From NCBI GenBank assembly GCA_035222895.1, contig JAVYIG010000112.1:533501-597500 (forward strand): a DNA stretch of 64,000 nt, written 5' to 3'. A program made the translations under genes and the position numbers. Positions 46,019 through 57,699 of this stretch are shown here, piece after piece. The stretch comes from Strongylocentrotus droebachiensis (Eukaryota > Echinodermata > Echinoidea > Camarodonta > Strongylocentrotidae). The notes under the pieces were generated by a model that searched no databases, had not been told where the DNA came from, and saw only the letters and a program-made list of their open reading frames with translations. Positions within the stretch are counted from its first letter, which is position 1; every line of letters begins with the position of its first letter.

Positions 46019-46029
46019 CCCCCCCCCCC

Positions 46030-46082
<53 letters not shown>

Positions 46083-46117
46083 TGTCTCCCCTCTCTTTCC
46101 CTCTCTCTGTATTTCTT

Positions 46118-46164
<47 letters not shown>

Positions 46165-46168
46165 GTCT
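46019..46168 (+). repeat. poly-C and (CT)n microsatellite
   Basis: A run of C followed by long CT repeats with a few CCCT and TGTC interruptions. Confidence 0.9.
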
Positions 46169-46939
46169 CTTACCCCATCCCAGTGAAAACATAATAGGAA
46201 AGTACATGGATAAATTATGATGGTGGATTAGACCCCTCCCCCTCCCATAATATGACCACCTTCTCATGTGGCATATATAAAATGATGCATTTACCTCTAT
46301 AACTGTTTTGGGCACAGTGCAAACGATAATACTTTGATTATAACGTTGATAACTTTAACACATCAAAACAGAAAATCATTTCATTTCCTAATTCGGCATT
46401 ACTTAAGTCGTCTTTGTTTATTTTAGTGTCTGTTTTTTGTTGTTAGAAGTATGTCGGGAGGCGGAACTGCACTATTAATGTCGCACTCGAGAATTGCTTT
46501 CATTCCTCGTGAGAATGTCAACATGAATATTTCTAGATTTTTCTTGCGATTATAAAGGAATAGGTCAGGCGTGTATGCTCATTCCATGCATGACAACATA
46601 CATGAATTCACAAAAGCATTACCGATCAACTTGAAAACACAACATTCACCCCCGGGAATCTCTTCCTATATACGTTCAAGTTCAACTTCAAGTTCATTTT
46701 ATTAAAAGCCACATAAAACATGATATAATCTTTTACAGTGACTGGTAATAGTACATACGCTGGAGTAGTAATTTCTTTCGAGTCGATGTTTAAGAAAGAG
46801 GATTAGTCTGTATAATACATGCATACAAATTAGAGAGATATTTGTATCATAGTTATCTCGACGGTATAGAAAATGTTACTGTTAACGAGATTCAGCTCAA
46901 GACATGCAAAAAATGCATTTGTGCTGTTTTTTGTTGTTG

Positions 46940-47138
46940 TTTAAAGCCCCACTGCACTACTTGTAGCTACTTGCTCCCTCTATATGAAAAACAATGCCTA
47001 AGCGGTGCCTGTTGGTCCCCCATGATCCTCTATTTCTTATGTTAATTGAGAGCTGATTTGATGAGATAGCCACCTGTCAGTGACCACCCTGGGTGGTGTA
47101 ATCCCTCCTAGCCAAACTAGTACAGACTGCCTTTAAAG
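46940..47138 (+). mobile_element. dispersed ~200-bp repeat, copy 3
   Basis: Begins TTTAAAGCCCCACTGCACTA and ends ACAGACTGCCTTTAAAG, so its outer TTTAAAGSC motifs are inverted. This copy best shows the terminal symmetry and favours a MITE-like origin. Confidence 0.7.
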
Positions 47139-47139
47139 C

Positions 47140-47750
47140 AAGGTTTATTATTATCCTAATCACGCCTAAATAAATAACAATCGCCGATTAAAAAAAAATA
47201 TTAATTTGCGCATACGTTGCAGGGGATAAATGCCTTTTACTGTTCAATTCGTAAAAAAACGTGGGACCTTTTGTGAAGTTGTTAGAGAATTAGAAATCAT
47301 TTGCAGAGAAATTCAAGTAATGCAATTAACCCTACCTTACAGATGACCTACAATGCACAAAGTGTGACAGCTCCCTCTAGTGTGCGAGGCGGTCGTCATC
47401 CAGGGCATCGAATAGCACTCCGTCCGTACAGTTCCAAGGGCAATGTTTATATACCAGGCGATGTTGATTTTCATCCTTCATCCATTAAAAATTAAAACGT
47501 CCTCTTAAAAAGTAGATTTATATCCAGATTAGTTGCTTTCGGATAACATTCGTGGCATGATACACATATTACGTGACAACCTTGCAAGCTCTTGCTTAAT
47601 TGACGCAAAGAGACAATGCCATTAACCACAAAAAGTACATTCATGGTCGTTGAGTAGCAACGGTGCAAGCAGACAAAGAGAACAACAATAGAAGAGAAAG
47701 GAGACAGATTGATCGAGAATTAGATAATGTGATAGCAAGAGAGTGAGTGA
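47140..47750. other. no supported gene
   Basis: A 64-codon plus-strand frame at 47301-47495 has no recognisable domain. Otherwise ordinary sequence. Confidence 0.3.
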
Positions 47751-47884
47751 GTAAAAATTGAGAGAGAATAATATAAACATTTTTTTTTTTAAACACCGTC
47801 ACACAAAAGAAGAGATAGAAGAGACTGAAAGACTGGAGCGAGCGAGAGGGAGGGGATGGGGAGGAGGAGCCGAGGAGGAGAGAA

Positions 47885-47887
<3 letters not shown>

Positions 47888-47936
<49 letters not shown>

Positions 47937-47975
47937 GGAGAGAGAGAGAGAGGGGGGAGAGGGGGATGAGTGAGA
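47888..47975 (+). repeat. (GA)n and poly-G tract
   Basis: A GAGAGA run, then about 12 G, then GAGA/GGGG. Purine-only on the plus strand for most of 47,820-48,005. Confidence 0.9.
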
Positions 47976-48009
47976 ATTAAACAAAGAGAGAAAGAGAGAG
48001 GAAGATATT

Positions 48010-49735
48010 ACACGGCATGCTGAGATGCATAAAGGGAAGATAGAGGGGAGAAGGTGAAAGAGATATTGATATGGTTTATGATTAAAAAAGCAATGATTTA
48101 AAATAGCAGGCATAAGGCTGAAATTATATTACGTTATTTTTGTATTGATAACGAATGAAAGACACAGTCATGACCGCGAAAGGATGATGTTCGAAATATT
48201 TGAAGTCCATGCCATAATATTTGTTCCTCAAAGGTGAACTAGATATATCTGAGCATTTGATGGATTGGGTGATCAAGAAAAAATACACCAAGGGACAGGA
48301 GAGAAAGATTAAATGAAAATTGAATATTGAGGGAGGCTGTAGGCCTAGTAGGCCTAGATTGAGAGAGAGAGAGAGGGAAAATGGCAACTAAAAGAAATAT
48401 TAGTAGAATTGTGATGACAAGAAGATACCGATACAGACACATAGAAAACGGTTATTATAATATTCCATGCCATCATAATCATCATTTATCATGATAACAA
48501 TAGAAATGCTTTGTGAGAAGTGCATAATTAGTATAATAAGCGTAATAATAACAAGCAAAAAAAACCTAAACCAGACATTAATCAATCGAGCGTAAGATAT
48601 CGAAGACAGACAAGCAGAATTGGGATGTTAATACGCATCTCGCTGTGTCATATATATACGAAGCGAGAAAGTGGAACACTTTCAATAATGAGAACTCCTA
48701 CCGCAATGACACTGCACGCCAAGAAAAGTTGTAACACTATTCGCTTGAAATGCCTATAATATACCTGTTGCTACTTGCTAATGTTATTAGAATAGAACGG
48801 TGTGCTCTATCTTGCCGAAGGGATAATCACGTCACACACGTTATAATCAATACTGCATGCACACACGCTCGTATGCATGTATACACGAAACAGGAGAGGG
48901 ACATTATTAGGACGATACACAGCTCAATGGCTCAGCCAGCCGCTCTGATATGAATGACGTCAACGCAATGACAAAGGAGATGATCACGTGGTATATGCTT
49001 GTCGGTGACTTCAAAGGAAGTGATATCATAAAATCTGGCGCCTTTGATCAACTTAAACGAGAACGCACGTCTGCAAGATTGTCACATTATACACACGAGT
49101 AGAGAGAGGTTTTTGATGAAGGAAAGAGCGGGTAGAACAATTTCATGTAAAACTAAAAATCAAACGGTTCACTCTTTTTCACCTGTTGTAATAATGATGG
49201 TGGGTATATTTTGTGACGATGAAATATTTTTGAGGAAATGTGTCAATAATTCTAGGCTCTTGCTAGCAACCGAATGGTTTAGGTTATCAAACTTTTACAA
49301 ATAATTTTGTTGTATCTGCTGCTGACTTGATGTTTTAAATGATCAATAAATTCAACATACAAACAGCATTCAACGACACAATACCTACAAGAATACTACG
49401 ATCCATGTTTCCACGCGTTTCTCATGAACAAATAATGTTCGTCATCAAAATGATAGCGATACCCGGTTGCTATAGAAACCATAGTCTGTCGTTTCTTCTT
49501 ACAACCATTTCCAAATCCTGTCATTGTGGCCAGACATAAATATATGGATAATGAATCCCTGCAGTTTTAAAGGCATCGTTTAACTATGTTGAATCTGAGA
49601 TGCATGGCTCAACGTGTTATCAGTGTCTGTGATATTCTGTCTGTAATACTGAAGCCCTAAAAAAAAAAAATTAACAATCTTTGAGTGACCAATTTTCCCA
49701 ATAGACTGTAGTGTTATAAAATCCGTTAGGACAAC
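48010..49735. other. no gene seen
   Basis: Unique-looking AT-rich sequence, with a GA run at 48360-48375. Small open frames lack recognisable domains. Confidence 0.4.
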
Positions 49736-49738
49736 GAG

Positions 49739-49783
<45 letters not shown>
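49739..49783 (+). repeat. poly-A tract (about 45 A)
   Basis: An uninterrupted A run preceded by GGACAACGAG. It could be the tail of a retroposed insertion, but no element body is recognised upstream. Confidence 0.9.
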
Positions 49784-49784
<1 letters not shown>

Positions 49785-50089
49785 GAAATTTCGAGTTCCA
49801 TCATAAATATCTTGCTAATCAGAAAGGCGATCGGATAGTAAAAGTCATGGGATTCCTGACTGACCTAAAGTTAACCTTAATAACTTAAACTTCAATATAT
49901 TTGAACTTGCAATATCTATTTAAACAAGTAACATTCGAAGCTCATATTTTTGTTTATTATAGAATAGCGACGTGGAACCCGAAACATAAAAAACAATATG
50001 TTTTCTGGTAAATGGTATATTAAAAATAGCTGCAGAACAAAACTATACTTTGACTTCTTGATGTTTTTTAACTGAAGATACAAATCGAG

Positions 50090-50275
50090 AATTCCTTTCA
50101 AATCAGTCTTAGCTGGCACCTTTCTATAAAGACCACATGGCATGTTTATAGTGGCCACCTATTTTTGTTCGCTCTAGAAAGAAATGTGTGTTGTAGAAAA
50201 TGTCTCGAAAGGCAAACTGTATGCAGTGGCCAGTTTTCCTTTTTTCCCTTGAGTGGCTTTTATAGTATAGAAATT
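50090..50275 (+). repeat. TATAGTGGCCAC repeat, second locus
   Basis: CTTTCTATAAAGACCACATGG, TTTATAGTGGCCACCTATTT, CTAGAAAGAAATGTGTGTTG, AATGTCTCGAAAGGC and CAGTGGCCAG. Same order as the 33.87-34.15 kb tandem units. Confidence 0.65.
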
Positions 50276-50361
50276 ACTGTTTTACAATACGCCATCATTC
50301 TTTTTATTTTTTTACATGACGGGTGTTCTGATTTTGTTTTCCTATTTTATCTTTTTTTGCA

Positions 50362-50532
50362 CGTCTGAGCGTACACGTACCAACGGGTGGGGGGGGGGGG
50401 GACGGCACGTGCCCCTAAACAATTTCCAAGATCGGTTGAACTTTTTTTAGACCCCTCTCCAGGACGTCAATCGATTACATGTGCCCCCCCCCCCCCCAAA
50501 CATCAAACTCTGGCTACGGGCCTGCGTCTGAG
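50362..50532. mobile_element. 155-bp hAT-like MITE with 8-bp target duplication
   Basis: The element is 50370-50524. CGTCTGAG is perfectly duplicated at 50362-50369 and 50525-50532. The right end CTGGCTACGGGCCTG is hAT-like; the left end CGTACACGTACC seems shortened or eroded. G and C homopolymers near each end are complementary. Confidence 0.7.
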
Positions 50533-51149
50533 AGACTCTACAGAAACCAGACAAACTGAGAATAAAGAAATATTTGGAAGGGGGGGGGGGTATTGTGAGC
50601 CAGCCGAAAGCACAGGCGCACAGATTTTTCAAGCTAGGAATTATTACGACTCGAGTATTTAAACTTAACAACCAGACAAGGCGTAAATAGTCAAATCCGA
50701 TTAGATGCAAACAAATACAACAACAACAACATCATAAAAAACATCAACAACAAAACAGATTAGGACCTTGATTTTTCATTCCTTTTTTCGCCTAAAAACT
50801 TATGTTCGACTTTTATTCTCATTTTCTTCCACGATCCTCTTCGCTGTCCTGACATCTGGTCACAGCAAACTCTTAATGGACAGCTATCGCTACTCGTAAT
50901 CATTGATAGATGAGATGGGATGGGATGATGAAAGACAGTCAGATACGACGCTACGATTAAAAGAAGAGCTCATTACACTGAAACCTTCCATCTGACTTTC
51001 ATGACGCATGACAGGTATAACAGACAGAGACTCGTTCATCCTGCGTGCGCCACTTTTAATTACAATACACATGAAAGCCCCAGTCTCACCTGCCCGAAAT
51101 GGTATAATTATGACATGTATACTTGTGTGTTGGGGCTATTTGTTTAAAT

Positions 51150-51286
51150 TATTATTATTATTATTATTATTATTCTTTTTTCTATTATTATTATTAATAT
51201 TACATGTATTATCATTATTATTATTATTATTACTATTATTATTACTATTATTATCATAATTATCATTATTTTAATATCATTTTTCT
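51150..51286 (+). repeat. (ATT)n microsatellite
   Basis: ATT units with a few interruptions (CTT, ACATGT). Confidence 0.9.
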
Positions 51287-51299
51287 TAACCGTTGATGT

Positions 51300-53040
51300 G
51301 GAGATTAAACCACTCATCACAAAAACATTGTAAGGATATGAAATTATTCTAAAGTTTTCGTATCCCTCCTACACAAACATCTTCACAAGTCATACAAATG
51401 CACTAAAAAGAGAAAGGAAGAAAGAAGAAGAACAAAAACAGAGGGGAGAAAAGAACTGTAAGGGAGAAAAGGTATCTTGCTTACAATACAAGTTAGTTTT
51501 AAGCAATCTGATATATATATAATTAATGCCCTATTCAACCACTTTGATAATTTGGTTTTAAAAAGGTTGACCATTATAGGACCCGCCTTTGTTCCTTATT
51601 GTACATGTATAGGCGAGTCTACGGTTGTCGGCAGGTGTGACCGGTTCCTTATATATCCAGTGCGTTGGCGGCGGTCTCACCCTTCAACATGAACCAGATA
51701 GTGTTTGCGACCAGTCTCATTTATGACCAAGCTCTGGCCACACATTCGACTAGTTGCACCCCTTAAATCCACCAGGCCCCCTTAATTGGCATGATTTCGG
51801 ACTATAAAACAGTCACGTCCTCAACTCGTTAAGGAATTTTTGTTTAACTCATCGCTCATGCATGCCTCTTTTAGTATGCTCATTTTGGGAGGCTCAACGT
51901 GTCATACTTCACAAGACATGGTTTCATAAATTGCACTATTCGCGACTCACCTCTCAAGTGAATGAAGGAAAAAAAAAAATCAAAATACTGTTGTTGAACA
52001 CGAGTTTGTTTTTTAAAGAGTTTCATGCAAAACAAACACTTTTTAGTGTACAAAAAAAAAAGTTTTATTGTACATTCGGTTATTCACGGATGAATAAAAT
52101 CACTGTGTCCTGTCATTTCATGTTGTGATTTCAAATCATTTGAATACCTTAGTACGTTTTTTTTAATTGTTTTTTTACACGCTTGTGTTGGGAAAATTGC
52201 AGAAATTACATGTTCTGGTACCTCCTGTGAATTTGAGACAATTCGTTAACTTGAAGCTCGAGGTAGTATTTGCCCGAATATCGGAATTTTAACAATCTCC
52301 GAGTATAGGGCTGCAGCGCCCCTAGCCACCCCCGCACCGTGAGCATTTAATGTCGATATTAAAGCAATGATGGCGTAATTTGCTGATGTGACCATTGTGC
52401 TGTGAAATTACGAGGGAACTTAAAAGTAACATCTTAAAAGTGAGATCTCATATAATTTAAGATTGATAAGATGGTTGAATTTATCAAATTATATTAACTC
52501 CATGGACAATTGTAATACGCCCTCTTTGACAGACACATTGCCATATGTTTTCAGCATACAGTATTAACACAAACATCATTAGGAAACATTTTGTCGCTAA
52601 TATAAGGCCTAATACAATAGTCGAAAGGCCTCGTACATGAACAGAAAATCAATTTCGACATGTGGTTTTGACATGTGAGAGGAAGTCATGTATAGTTCCT
52701 GCAATTTTTCTGTAGTTAGGCGGATCCAGAAATAAATTCATGTTCTAAAGTTCTAAAACACGTTATATTCGAGAGATTGACTAATTACTATTGAACCATT
52801 AATATGTACGTGAGCTTCATGTAATATTTTCATGATGTCACAGTTGAAATCAATAAAATCTGTTTAACTACATCGAGTGCGTAGCGTGGGTCCAGTGCAT
52901 GATAACTATAAGGGTGTGGGTACTGGTCTAACTATAGGTATATTATTTTCGAGAGAACAAAACATTTTAGGCAGCGAGATGGTCGTATCATATTCTTTCC
53001 ATGTTGTCCCCCTCTCCTTTTCACTTTCTTTTATCTGAGT
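51300..53040. other. no supported gene
   Basis: Small open frames on both strands have no recognisable domains. A GC-richer patch at 51585-51720 (GGCGAGTCTACGGTTGTCGG) contains nothing I can assign. Confidence 0.35.
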
Positions 53041-53159
53041 ATCTGAGTAACAATTATTATAAAGAGATGATGGCAACGAAAGAGAAGATGAAGTCGACGA
53101 AAAGGAAGATTTAAGAAGAAGAAGATTCAATGAAATGAAGATGAAGAAGAAAAATAAAT

Positions 53160-53465
53160 ATTAATAATAATAAGAAGTCGAAGAAGAAGAAGAGGATGAC
53201 GATGAAGAAACAGAAAAATTCAAAGAAGAAGAAGAAAACGACGACGAAGGAGAAGACGAAAAACAAGAAGAAGAAGAAGACGAAAAAGAAGGAGAAGAAG
53301 AAGACGAAAAAGAAGGAGAAGAAGAAGACGAAAAACAAGAAGAAGACGAAAAAGAAGGAGAAGAAGAAGTAGACGCAACGAAGACGAAGACGAAAAAGAA
53401 GAAGATGAATAAGAAGGAGAAGAAGGAGAAGAAGAATATGAAGGAGAAGAAGGAGAAGAAGAAGA
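53160..53465 (+). repeat. polypurine (GAA/GAC)n tract
   Basis: About 300 bp of GAAGAAGAAGACGAAAAAGAAGG repeats with a 24-bp-like higher order (ACGAAAAAGAAGGAGAAGAA repeats three times near 53,281-53,370). Both the acidic/lysine frame and the phenylalanine/serine frame are repeat translations. Confidence 0.85.
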
Positions 53466-53499
53466 AGCAGTTAGGAGAAAGAAAGAATGAAAGAAAAAA

Positions 53500-54240
53500 C
53501 ATTTCGGACTTTTTTGGTGTTATAATGCATCGGTTAGATTGATACAGCCATTTATATCATTGCGATGATTCATTGTTATTCAAGGGATGACAGCTCACCC
53601 GCCATATATTAGCAAAACTAACAAAACTAACATTGCCCAAATACGCATATGCACCACTTTACTCTAAGGGCACAATAGTGCACAAAAAGGATAAATAAAG
53701 CAATCGAACATTCATGTAATTTAAATGTCAGGGCCTTTAAAAAAAAAATCAACAAGCGAAAAACAAAGCCAATTATATATATATTTTATGATTTGTATCA
53801 CGAGACAAAACTATTCAAATTGCTCCCTAATTAATGACATTGACGCGGGCGATCGTTAGCACGTCCGCTGACTTTAAGTTGTCGCATTATTAACATTCCA
53901 TTTGTACGGCTTTACGTAAAATACGAAAACTAACAGAGGACCTTAGCAGACAGATTTAAATTTTGATTGACGATATCTTTGCGGCAATGAGGCATTGCTA
54001 ATCGACTAATCCACTAAGCATGCAATCGATGGTATTTTGTTTAATCAGTTATTGATAAAGTGAAATCAAATACCTTGAAACCTGCTTGCTTTTTAATAAA
54101 TCTAATTTCAGTTGGGGATTTCCCTCGACCAGTACCGAAGGTGAAATTAGATTAAACACCTTTTTGGAATACTAGTACGTGCATACAAGGAATCATTTTC
54201 AAGGCTCAGATAGTCCCATGAGAGAGCAAAAATAGGTTCC
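53500..54240. other. no gene seen
   Basis: AT-rich sequence, no element or open frame of note. Confidence 0.4.
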
Positions 54241-54254
54241 ACATGGATTTGATT

Positions 54255-54312
54255 ATGATGGTGATGATGATGATGATGGTGGTGATGATGGTTATAGTGC
54301 ATGGTGATGATG
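54255..54312 (+). repeat. (GAT)n microsatellite
   Basis: GATGATGATGATGGTGGTGAT-type repeat. Confidence 0.85.
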
Positions 54313-54639
54313 AGAGAAAAGAGTGATACAGAATGCTGGAAGGGAGAGGGAGAGGATGAGGGAAGTATTGTCCTAGGTGAATGGTAAAAACAGAAATGGA
54401 AGTACAAGACATACAGCAAAGGGAAAGTCGTACAACAAGACCATGTTATTTCAAGAAAACAAACCAGAGGAACAAGAGATGGTGAACAAGCTTTAAATGA
54501 GAAAGAATAGCAGAAACACGAATTATCAATGGAGTTTTAAAAATGCATACAGAATGAGAAAATTCTAACAACAATTAAAGTGTCCCCAAAGCTGTTGGAA
54601 TGGGATGCATAACTTGCGAATAAATGCATTATCATAGCA

Positions 54640-55150
54640 CCTTCAGATGAAAGTCTAAAATGGCGCCGAATCGTGAAGGGGTTATTCGAGTAGCGCACGG
54701 GCGAAAATGAAAATTAATGTTCAGACAACGGAGGCATTTCAAGGACGTGACTGACGTGACGGTGAGGGTACAAAAAGGCGACATGAAGTTACATTCATGA
54801 CATCTATTAAACCATGGAATGTTAGACTATATAAACAACATACACCAGAGGCTGCAAACTGAGACACAATTTCCCATAAATCATACCATGTTCTCATAAA
54901 TCTCCGATCGAAGTCCCTTCCCTTCTTCACCTTTGTCTCGACCGCCACAAATGATATTTCTGACGCACGCGGCGTGCTTTTACAAACTGCATTTGTTAAA
55001 GCATTACTTCTTCACGTCATATATGAAAGATTACATTTCTTATATTATCAATCACTCTGTCCTTCGGTTATGTATGACGGGGAGATAGCACAGTTACCAT
55101 GGTTACTAACCAGTTTAGCTGAACTGAGGAGAAGTCACAGGGTGACCTTT
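54640..55150. other. GC-richer block without assignable gene
   Basis: Contains ATGGCGCCGAATCGTG, GTAGCGCACGGGCG and ACGCACGCGGCGTGC. A minus-strand open stretch of about 90 codons (including RDFDRRFMRTWYDLWEIV) crosses 54739-55010, without a start in good context, a clear acceptor or a clear donor. It could be an exon or a regulatory block; I cannot decide. Confidence 0.2.
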
Positions 55151-55623
55151 CTCTCTCTCTATCTCTTTCTTTGAACATCTTTCGTGATAAGGAAGTGGTA
55201 TTACAAAAAAAAAAAATCAGTTTCCTCTTTAAAATTGATCACGTTGTTCTTCAAAATACCAACAATAATGTCCGATTTAGATTTCAAATTTCAAATCCTT
55301 TAGACAACCTTTATAAAACAATTAACTGTGACAACATACAGGAAAACGGTTAGGACCCCTAGGGAGCAGAATTCTGCTTCAAATCAGGAGATATTTTCTT
55401 TTATATCTTACAAGTGATCTACCCAAATGCAATGCCTCTGAATTTTTTTGCACCGGTAGGAACTTTGCAAAAAAGTTTTAAAAAGGCCAACATTGATCGA
55501 AAAACAATGACTTTAATCTAATTTTTGCCCTTTCTGCTCATGAATCTTGTATATTTTTAGGGCGTTGAATCAAAGGTTTTTGATCCCCATCACAAAATGT
55601 GGAATGACTGTCTCAAATGGATA

Positions 55624-55945
55624 GTGTCGTAGTGGAGTGGTTTAAGCACTTGCCTTGAAATTCCAAGGTCGTGGGTTCGATCCCCGACACAGCACTAATG
55701 TCCTTTGGCCAGGCATTGATCTACATTTTGCCACTCGGTACCCGAAAGAGAAATGGATAACGAAAGCATTGTGTTAGTAATTGCCTATGCCCTCACGGTG
55801 ACCATTATGGTAGGCACACTCCCCAGGGAGTGGAGATGGTGCACATTGTGCGTGAATGATGAATCCGATGACCGGGGTAATAATATCTGTAAAGCGCTTA
55901 GAGACAGTATTCCGTATTAAGCGCTATATAAATCCAGATTATTAT
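55624..55945 (+). mobile_element. tRNA-derived SINE, family S1 copy 2 (near full length)
   Basis: A box TAGTGGAGTGG (55630-55640) and B box GGTTCGATCCC (55674-55684) at tRNA spacing. The body is CCTTTGGCCAGGCATTGATC, CTCCCCAGGGAGTGGAGATGG, GACCGGGGTAATAATATC. The tail TGTAAAGCGCTTAGAGACAG with AAGCGCTATATAAATCCAG runs into an ATT tract. Head, body and tail follow the standard plan of a tRNA-derived SINE. The tail is shared with 34780-35100 and 7090-7145. Confidence 0.85.
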
Positions 55946-56094
55946 TAATATTATCATAGGTAAGGAAATGAAGGATAATGTAGCCCGCAGGATGTGAGAA
56001 AGATGGATGTAAGAGACATTGATGGGGAGATAGATGAATTAGGATTAGGAATGGATAGAGGATAGAAGAGAAAGGGGGTGGGAGGGAGGGGTGG

Positions 56095-56159
56095 GAGATA
56101 GAGAGAGAATGAGAGAGATAGAGAGAGAGAGGGAGAGATAGAGAGAGAGAGAGAGAGGG

Positions 56160-56190
<31 letters not shown>

Positions 56191-56205
56191 GAGAGAGAGG
56201 GAAGG
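56095..56205 (+). repeat. (GA)n microsatellite
   Basis: GAGAGA/GGGAGA/GATAGA repeats; flanking sequence is also purine-rich. Confidence 0.9.
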
Positions 56206-57115
56206 GGGTGATGGTGCAGATGGATGGGGAGGAGAGGAGATGAGTATAATGCGTGGGCGTGTTGGGTATGTTTTGAGAGTATCAATCGGATCTGACCTGT
56301 AGATGTTATTGGAGATCTCTGTCTGCTCATTAACATACTGTAAGGAAACGAAACACACAAAATAAAGACAGAAGTCCTTGCACAGACAAAAGAGCTGACC
56401 TCTTAATCAAATCAAATCGACAATCCAGACCATAGACCTATATCTCATAAGTATAAAAACCAGGTCACCCCCGGTCTCGTCTTCCTCTTCTCATTATGAG
56501 AGATTGACATTTTCCGAAATCGTTTGCAAATTCCAATTTAGTTTTACTTTATCCCCTGTGCAACACGCTCTCAGACACAAAATCGTGCTCATATATTTTG
56601 TTATGAAGCTGAAAAGTAAACAAACTGAATAATTCCAACAAAAAAGGTCGTGATGGACGGTTAAAGCAACACAATGCAAATTAAACGAGTTATAATGGAT
56701 CCCAATTAAGTTAATACCCGGGGAAAAATAGCAAACCAGTTTGGATGAATGGTTTGATAAAAATCGCTTGGAAGTCCAGCCTTGACCGCGTATTCCAAAC
56801 TTAATTCAGCGTAGGAAACACTAATCATCGAATAATGAACTTCGTCTTCGCTGTTCTTTCATTATCCCTCGGCTTTTCAGTGTTTTTTTCACTTTTCCTT
56901 TCGTTTGGACCACACAATTGTATATACAGCATTTTAATTTATATCAACCATCTACATCATACTGGGTGAAAAAATAAATAAATTTACCCACATAATACAG
57001 TTGAATGACTGACTTTAATCTTGGACTATGGAGGGATATCTTCTCCAATCCTTAAAAAGAAAATCTTTATACCAGCAGGATTCTGGATTCATGTAAAGCA
57101 TATTATAATAAAGTG

Positions 57116-57135
57116 CAGGCGCGCGGATCCAGGAT
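57116..57135 (+). mobile_element. possible hAT-like left terminus
   Basis: CAGGCGCGCGGATCCAGGAT resembles the CAGGGGCGGATC-type ends elsewhere in the window. A G run (57250-57267) and a C run (57418-57430) follow, as in those elements, but no matching right end was found. Confidence 0.35.
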
Positions 57136-57597
57136 CACGATATTTATAACATTTGCCGACCGTAAGCGAGAAAAAAGGTCGTCATTCGGTGCCTTGCCTT
57201 TTCCCTCCCGTTTCCCTGACAAGAGCCCCCACCCCCAAAAAAGGGGTGATGGGGGGGGGGGGGGGGGTTGGCATATTTTTGAAGTTGTGGACTAAAGGTA
57301 CGTCACTTAGGTTTCAAGTGGAAGGGGGAGGGGGCGACAGCACGGACCGGTTGCGCCTCCCCTCGTATGGAGGTGGATAGTTTTCTGGTCATTCCCTGTC
57401 CAACTTGCCTCTTCTCTCCCCCCCCCCCCCACCCCTGTCTTAATGTCAAAGTTCAATTTTTGAAGGCTTTTATTTTCTTTGGCGATTCGTGCAATTTCCT
57501 TTTTCTTTAAAAAACAAACAAACTAGAATTGTCCTTACATAATGGAGTAAACACTAACTGCTAAGCCCTGACCAACAAAACACGAACAAATACTTAC

Positions 57598-57690
57598 TGA
57601 AGAAGTAGAATTTCAGCCACGTCTCGGCTGACAAGTATTTCGTATGGTTGGCCCCGAGACGCCCATAAAGGTCCATAAAATCCATTTGAA
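57598..57690 (-). CDS. candidate internal coding exon (93 nt), unknown product
   Basis: On the minus strand an acceptor, TGTTGTTTTGTAG, is followed by 93 nt and a consensus donor, TTCA|GTAAGTATTTG. The exon is GC-richer than its flanks and a multiple of three. The frame starting with 2 extra nt gives QMDFMDLYGRLGANHTKYLS plus AETWLKFYFF. It includes an ATG early, one NHT N-glycosylation sequon and an aromatic/hydrophobic end that may enter a membrane segment. A second frame is also open (SNGFYGPLWASRGQPYEILV...), and one contains a stop. No family recognised. This is the best coding candidate in the window; no neighbouring exon is assigned. Confidence 0.4.
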
Positions 57691-57699
57691 CTACAAAAC

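Noticed and set aside
49739..49783. Poly-A tail of a processed pseudogene
   Set aside because: No gene-like sequence or target duplication recognised upstream of the A run.
53111..53502. Phe/Ser-rich frames
   Set aside because: Translation of the (GAA)n tract.
54739..54948. Minus-strand frame containing RDFDRRFMRTWYDLWEIV
   Set aside because: Protein-like composition, but no convincing splice sites or start; kept only as an unassigned GC-richer block.
55624..55695. Possible functional tRNA gene
   Set aside because: The pol III boxes are followed by a SINE body and tail shared with another locus.
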